Source: Streptococcus parasanguinis (lineage in GTDB: Bacteria; Bacillota; Bacilli; Lactobacillales; Streptococcaceae). From it: DNA of 64,000 nt. The first letter of the stretch is position 1, and the number at the start of each line of letters is the position of its first letter. The notes below the pieces were generated by a model, which worked only from the letters and a program-made list of their open reading frames with translations, was not told where the DNA came from and searched no databases. The position numbers were made by a program, and so were the translations under genes. Below are positions 62,591 through 64,000 of this stretch, piece by piece. The stretch lies in the NCBI RefSeq assembly GCF_032163505.1, contig NZ_CP134147.1:648501-712500 (forward strand), given 5' to 3'.

Positions 62591-63027
62591 GAATAATCTG
62601 AGAAATAGGAACCATCTAGACACCTGCCCTCCTCTCCAAAGAAGGGGCAGTGTGAATAGTTCATCGACTGTACAAAATCTTCTTGGAAATAGTAGGAGTA
62701 GATTTAATAGTACTGAGTGGTTCTAAATAAATCAGAACTTAGAATAAATCGTTGAATCAGATAAAATGATCCTATTTCTTTATACAGAAATATTTTAGAT
62801 ACTAACTGTATTATACATATTTATTTGTAAAAACGCAAGATAAGAGTTACCAAAAAATAAAAGTTTTCCGATTTTTTTATACTCCTATGATGAAGTATAT
62901 GAAATGGTCGCAAGAAGAAAACCAGTCCTTGCTTGGTTTAGGAGCGCTTTTATAATTTTAAGCTATCTAAGATTTTTTCCTAAAAAATAAAATTAGTCTC
63001 CTGTGACTATCATTTACCTCTTCATTG
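62591..63027. other. AT-rich intergenic region upstream of the helicase leader
   Basis: About 440 bp with no supported gene. A 22-codon frame at 62887-62955 (MMKYMKWSQEENQS...) has no ribosome-binding site and may be a gene fragment. The rest is AT-rich. Confidence 0.6.
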
Positions 63028-63036
63028 TGTTATACT
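63028..63036 (+). promoter_or_regulatory. Extended -10 promoter of helicase leader RNA
   Basis: TGT plus TATACT (63031-63036). Transcription would start near 63043, giving a ~310-nt leader before the helicase start. Confidence 0.6.
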
Positions 63037-63042
63037 AGATAA

Positions 63043-63339
63043 GTTGCAAACTTGTATGAGAGAAATGCTAGGGAGGCAGAACAGATGGAAGGATTCTGTT
63101 CGAAAGAAGACTCCCGCAAGTAGGATCTTGTGGCCTATTTGTTTGAAAAACGATACTAGCCAACAACATCCGTTAGGACGCAAAACATTTTTCTCTAAAG
63201 AAATTGTAGTCTTAAACAGACGGACTAGTTTTTCTTTAGATGAGTCTTGCGACAGGTGACCGGGAAGGTGACTTCCTATGCAATCAGTGCGTTTTCGCAT
63301 TGAAAGAAGTGTGATAAAGTGGCTTCGCACCACTTTTTA
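63043..63339 (+). ncRNA. Structured leader RNA upstream of DEAD-box helicase gene
   Basis: A ~300-nt segment with no usable ORF and many hairpins: AAGTTgcaAACTT, GGGAG..GAACAGA/TCTGTTC..CTCCC (63071-63115), GGAAGgtgaCTTCC (63263-63276), TCAGTGCG/CGCATTGA (63284-63303), and a final AAAGTGG/CCACTTT with a T-run (63316-63338). The last hairpin looks like an intrinsic terminator only 15 nt before the TTG start, so either this is a separate small RNA or a regulated leader (attenuator). Not recognised as tmRNA, RNase P RNA, 4.5S RNA or a T-box. Confidence 0.5.
63316..63338 (+). terminator. Intrinsic terminator in the helicase leader
   Basis: AAAGTGG (63316-63322) with CCACTTT (63330-63336) and five T residues, located 15 nt before the start codon of the DEAD-box gene. 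Confidence 0.7.
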
Positions 63340-63353
63340 GAAAGAAGAAAGAA

Positions 63354-64000
63354 TTGAAATTCAATGAATTTAACTTATCTGCTGCATTATTAGCAGAAAT
63401 CGAAAAAGCTGGCTTTGTAGAAGCAAGCCCTATCCAAGAACAAACTATTCCTTTGGCCCTTGAAGGAAAAGATGTCATCGGCCAAGCGCAAACAGGGACC
63501 GGTAAAACGGCTGCTTTTGGTCTTCCAACTTTGGAGAAGATTGATGTCGATAATACTGTGATCCAAGCTCTTGTTATTGCCCCAACGCGTGAGTTGGCGG
63601 TTCAAAGTCAGGAAGAACTCTTCCGTTTTGGACGCAGCAAGGGTGTTAAAGTCCGCTCTGTCTATGGTGGATCAAGCATTGAAAAGCAAATCAAAGCCTT
63701 GAAGTCAGGTGCTCATATCGTTGTGGGAACCCCTGGACGCTTGCTAGATTTGATCAAGCGCAAGGCCTTGAAACTTAATCATATTGAAACCTTGATCTTG
63801 GACGAAGCAGATGAAATGCTCAACATGGGCTTTTTGGAAGATATCGAAGCTATCATTAGCCGTGTTCCAGAAACACGTCAAACTCTTCTCTTTTCAGCAA
63901 CGATGCCAGAAGCCATCAAACGCATTGGTGTTCAGTTTATGAAAGAACCCGAACACGTTAAGATTGCGGCCAAAGAATTGACAACTGATTTGGTCGATCA
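63354..64000 (+). CDS. cshA: DEAD-box ATP-dependent RNA helicase, CshA type, 3' truncated by window
   Basis: The start is TTG at 63354 (read as Met), giving [20 protein letters not shown], the usual CshA N-terminus; no ATG fits. Helicase motifs are Q motif ([10 protein letters not shown]), I AQTGTGKT, Ia PTRELA, Ib [17 protein letters not shown] and III FSATMP. The gene leaves the window at residue about 215 of some 520. CshA proteins work in RNA decay and cold adaptation. Expression is probably controlled by the structured leader and weak TTG start. Confidence 0.93.
   Translation, partial: MKFNEFNLSAALLAEIEKAGFVEASPIQEQTIPLALEGKDVIGQAQTGTGKTAAFGLPTLEKIDVDNTVIQALVIAPTRELAVQSQEELFRFGRSKGVKVRSVYGGSSIEKQIKALKSGAHIVVGTPGRLLDLIKRKALKLNHIETLILDEADEMLNMGFLEDIEAIISRVPETRQTLLFSATMPEAIKRIGVQFMKEPEHVKIAAKELTTDLVD

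Noticed and set aside
62887-62955. 22-codon frame MMKYMKWSQEENQS...
   Set aside because: No ribosome-binding site and no recognisable peptide type; maybe a fragment, not called as a gene.
63043-63339. Leader before the helicase as T-box, tmRNA, RNase P RNA or 4.5S RNA
   Set aside because: The T-box core (TGGNACCGCG) is absent, and I see none of the conserved sequences of the other RNAs.

Overview
The window is chromosomal DNA of a Streptococcus, most likely a viridans-group species of the parasanguinis/sanguinis/mitis kind. The genus call rests on two conserved blocks: glmU - NUDIX - macP - mtnN, and pbp2b - recR - ddl - murF. It is supported by Ami/Ali-type peptide-binding lipoproteins, extended -10 promoters (TGGTATAAT) and low-GC intergenic DNA. 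I cannot fix the species from sequence alone. I see no rRNA, tRNA, CRISPR array, prophage or complete insertion sequence.

Layout. 1-4.6 kb: the end of a BceAB-type ABC exporter, a structured intergenic element, a divergent pair of SemiSWEET genes, and a two-gene unit for a YbgA-like protein and a pyrimidine-dimer glycosylase-like protein. 4.7-14.7 kb: a defence island with a type I restriction-modification system (hsdM, hsdS, an extra hsdS segment, hsdR) and two PD-(D/E)XK Rpn-family nuclease genes flanking a hydroxyacid dehydrogenase. 15-25.6 kb: flavin reductase, VIT-type metal transporter, MFS exporter, orphan PTS EIIC with a DUF915 hydrolase, two lipoproteins, and a second BceAB-type exporter whose ATPase is almost identical to the first. 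25.7-35.7 kb: a peptide-binding lipoprotein, a PadR operon with a visible operator, an amino-acid permease, an SDR, a SMI1-like gene without a normal start codon, and a PepSY protein next to an OmpR-type two-component system. 35.8-41.6 kb: a patchwork of orphan immunity-like genes, fragments and a broken gene, then NUDIX, GNAT, PEP-utiliser-like and ASCH genes. 41.7-64 kb: mostly housekeeping genes for cell-wall precursors, cell division, DNA repair, termination and Mg transport, plus three tandem paralogous membrane proteins. The window ends inside a DEAD-box RNA helicase gene.

The most notable signals are: (1) a pentanucleotide repeat (TACAG)4 at the end of hsdS, where loss of one unit fuses hsdS to a third target-recognition segment, so the system looks phase-variable; (2) two rpn genes that each contain a strong internal Shine-Dalgarno and in-frame ATG, one with eleven LEQG-type tetrapeptide repeats, matching the toxin with intragenic antitoxin design; (3) a ~138-bp multi-hairpin intergenic element in two copies with compensatory base changes, plus a differently built third element; (4) five copies of a ~180-bp repeat, one of which abuts remnants of a thioesterase gene and a second nth gene; (5) a ~300-nt structured leader ending in a terminator 15 nt before the TTG start of the helicase; (6) a PadR promoter embedded in a perfect 14-bp inverted repeat.
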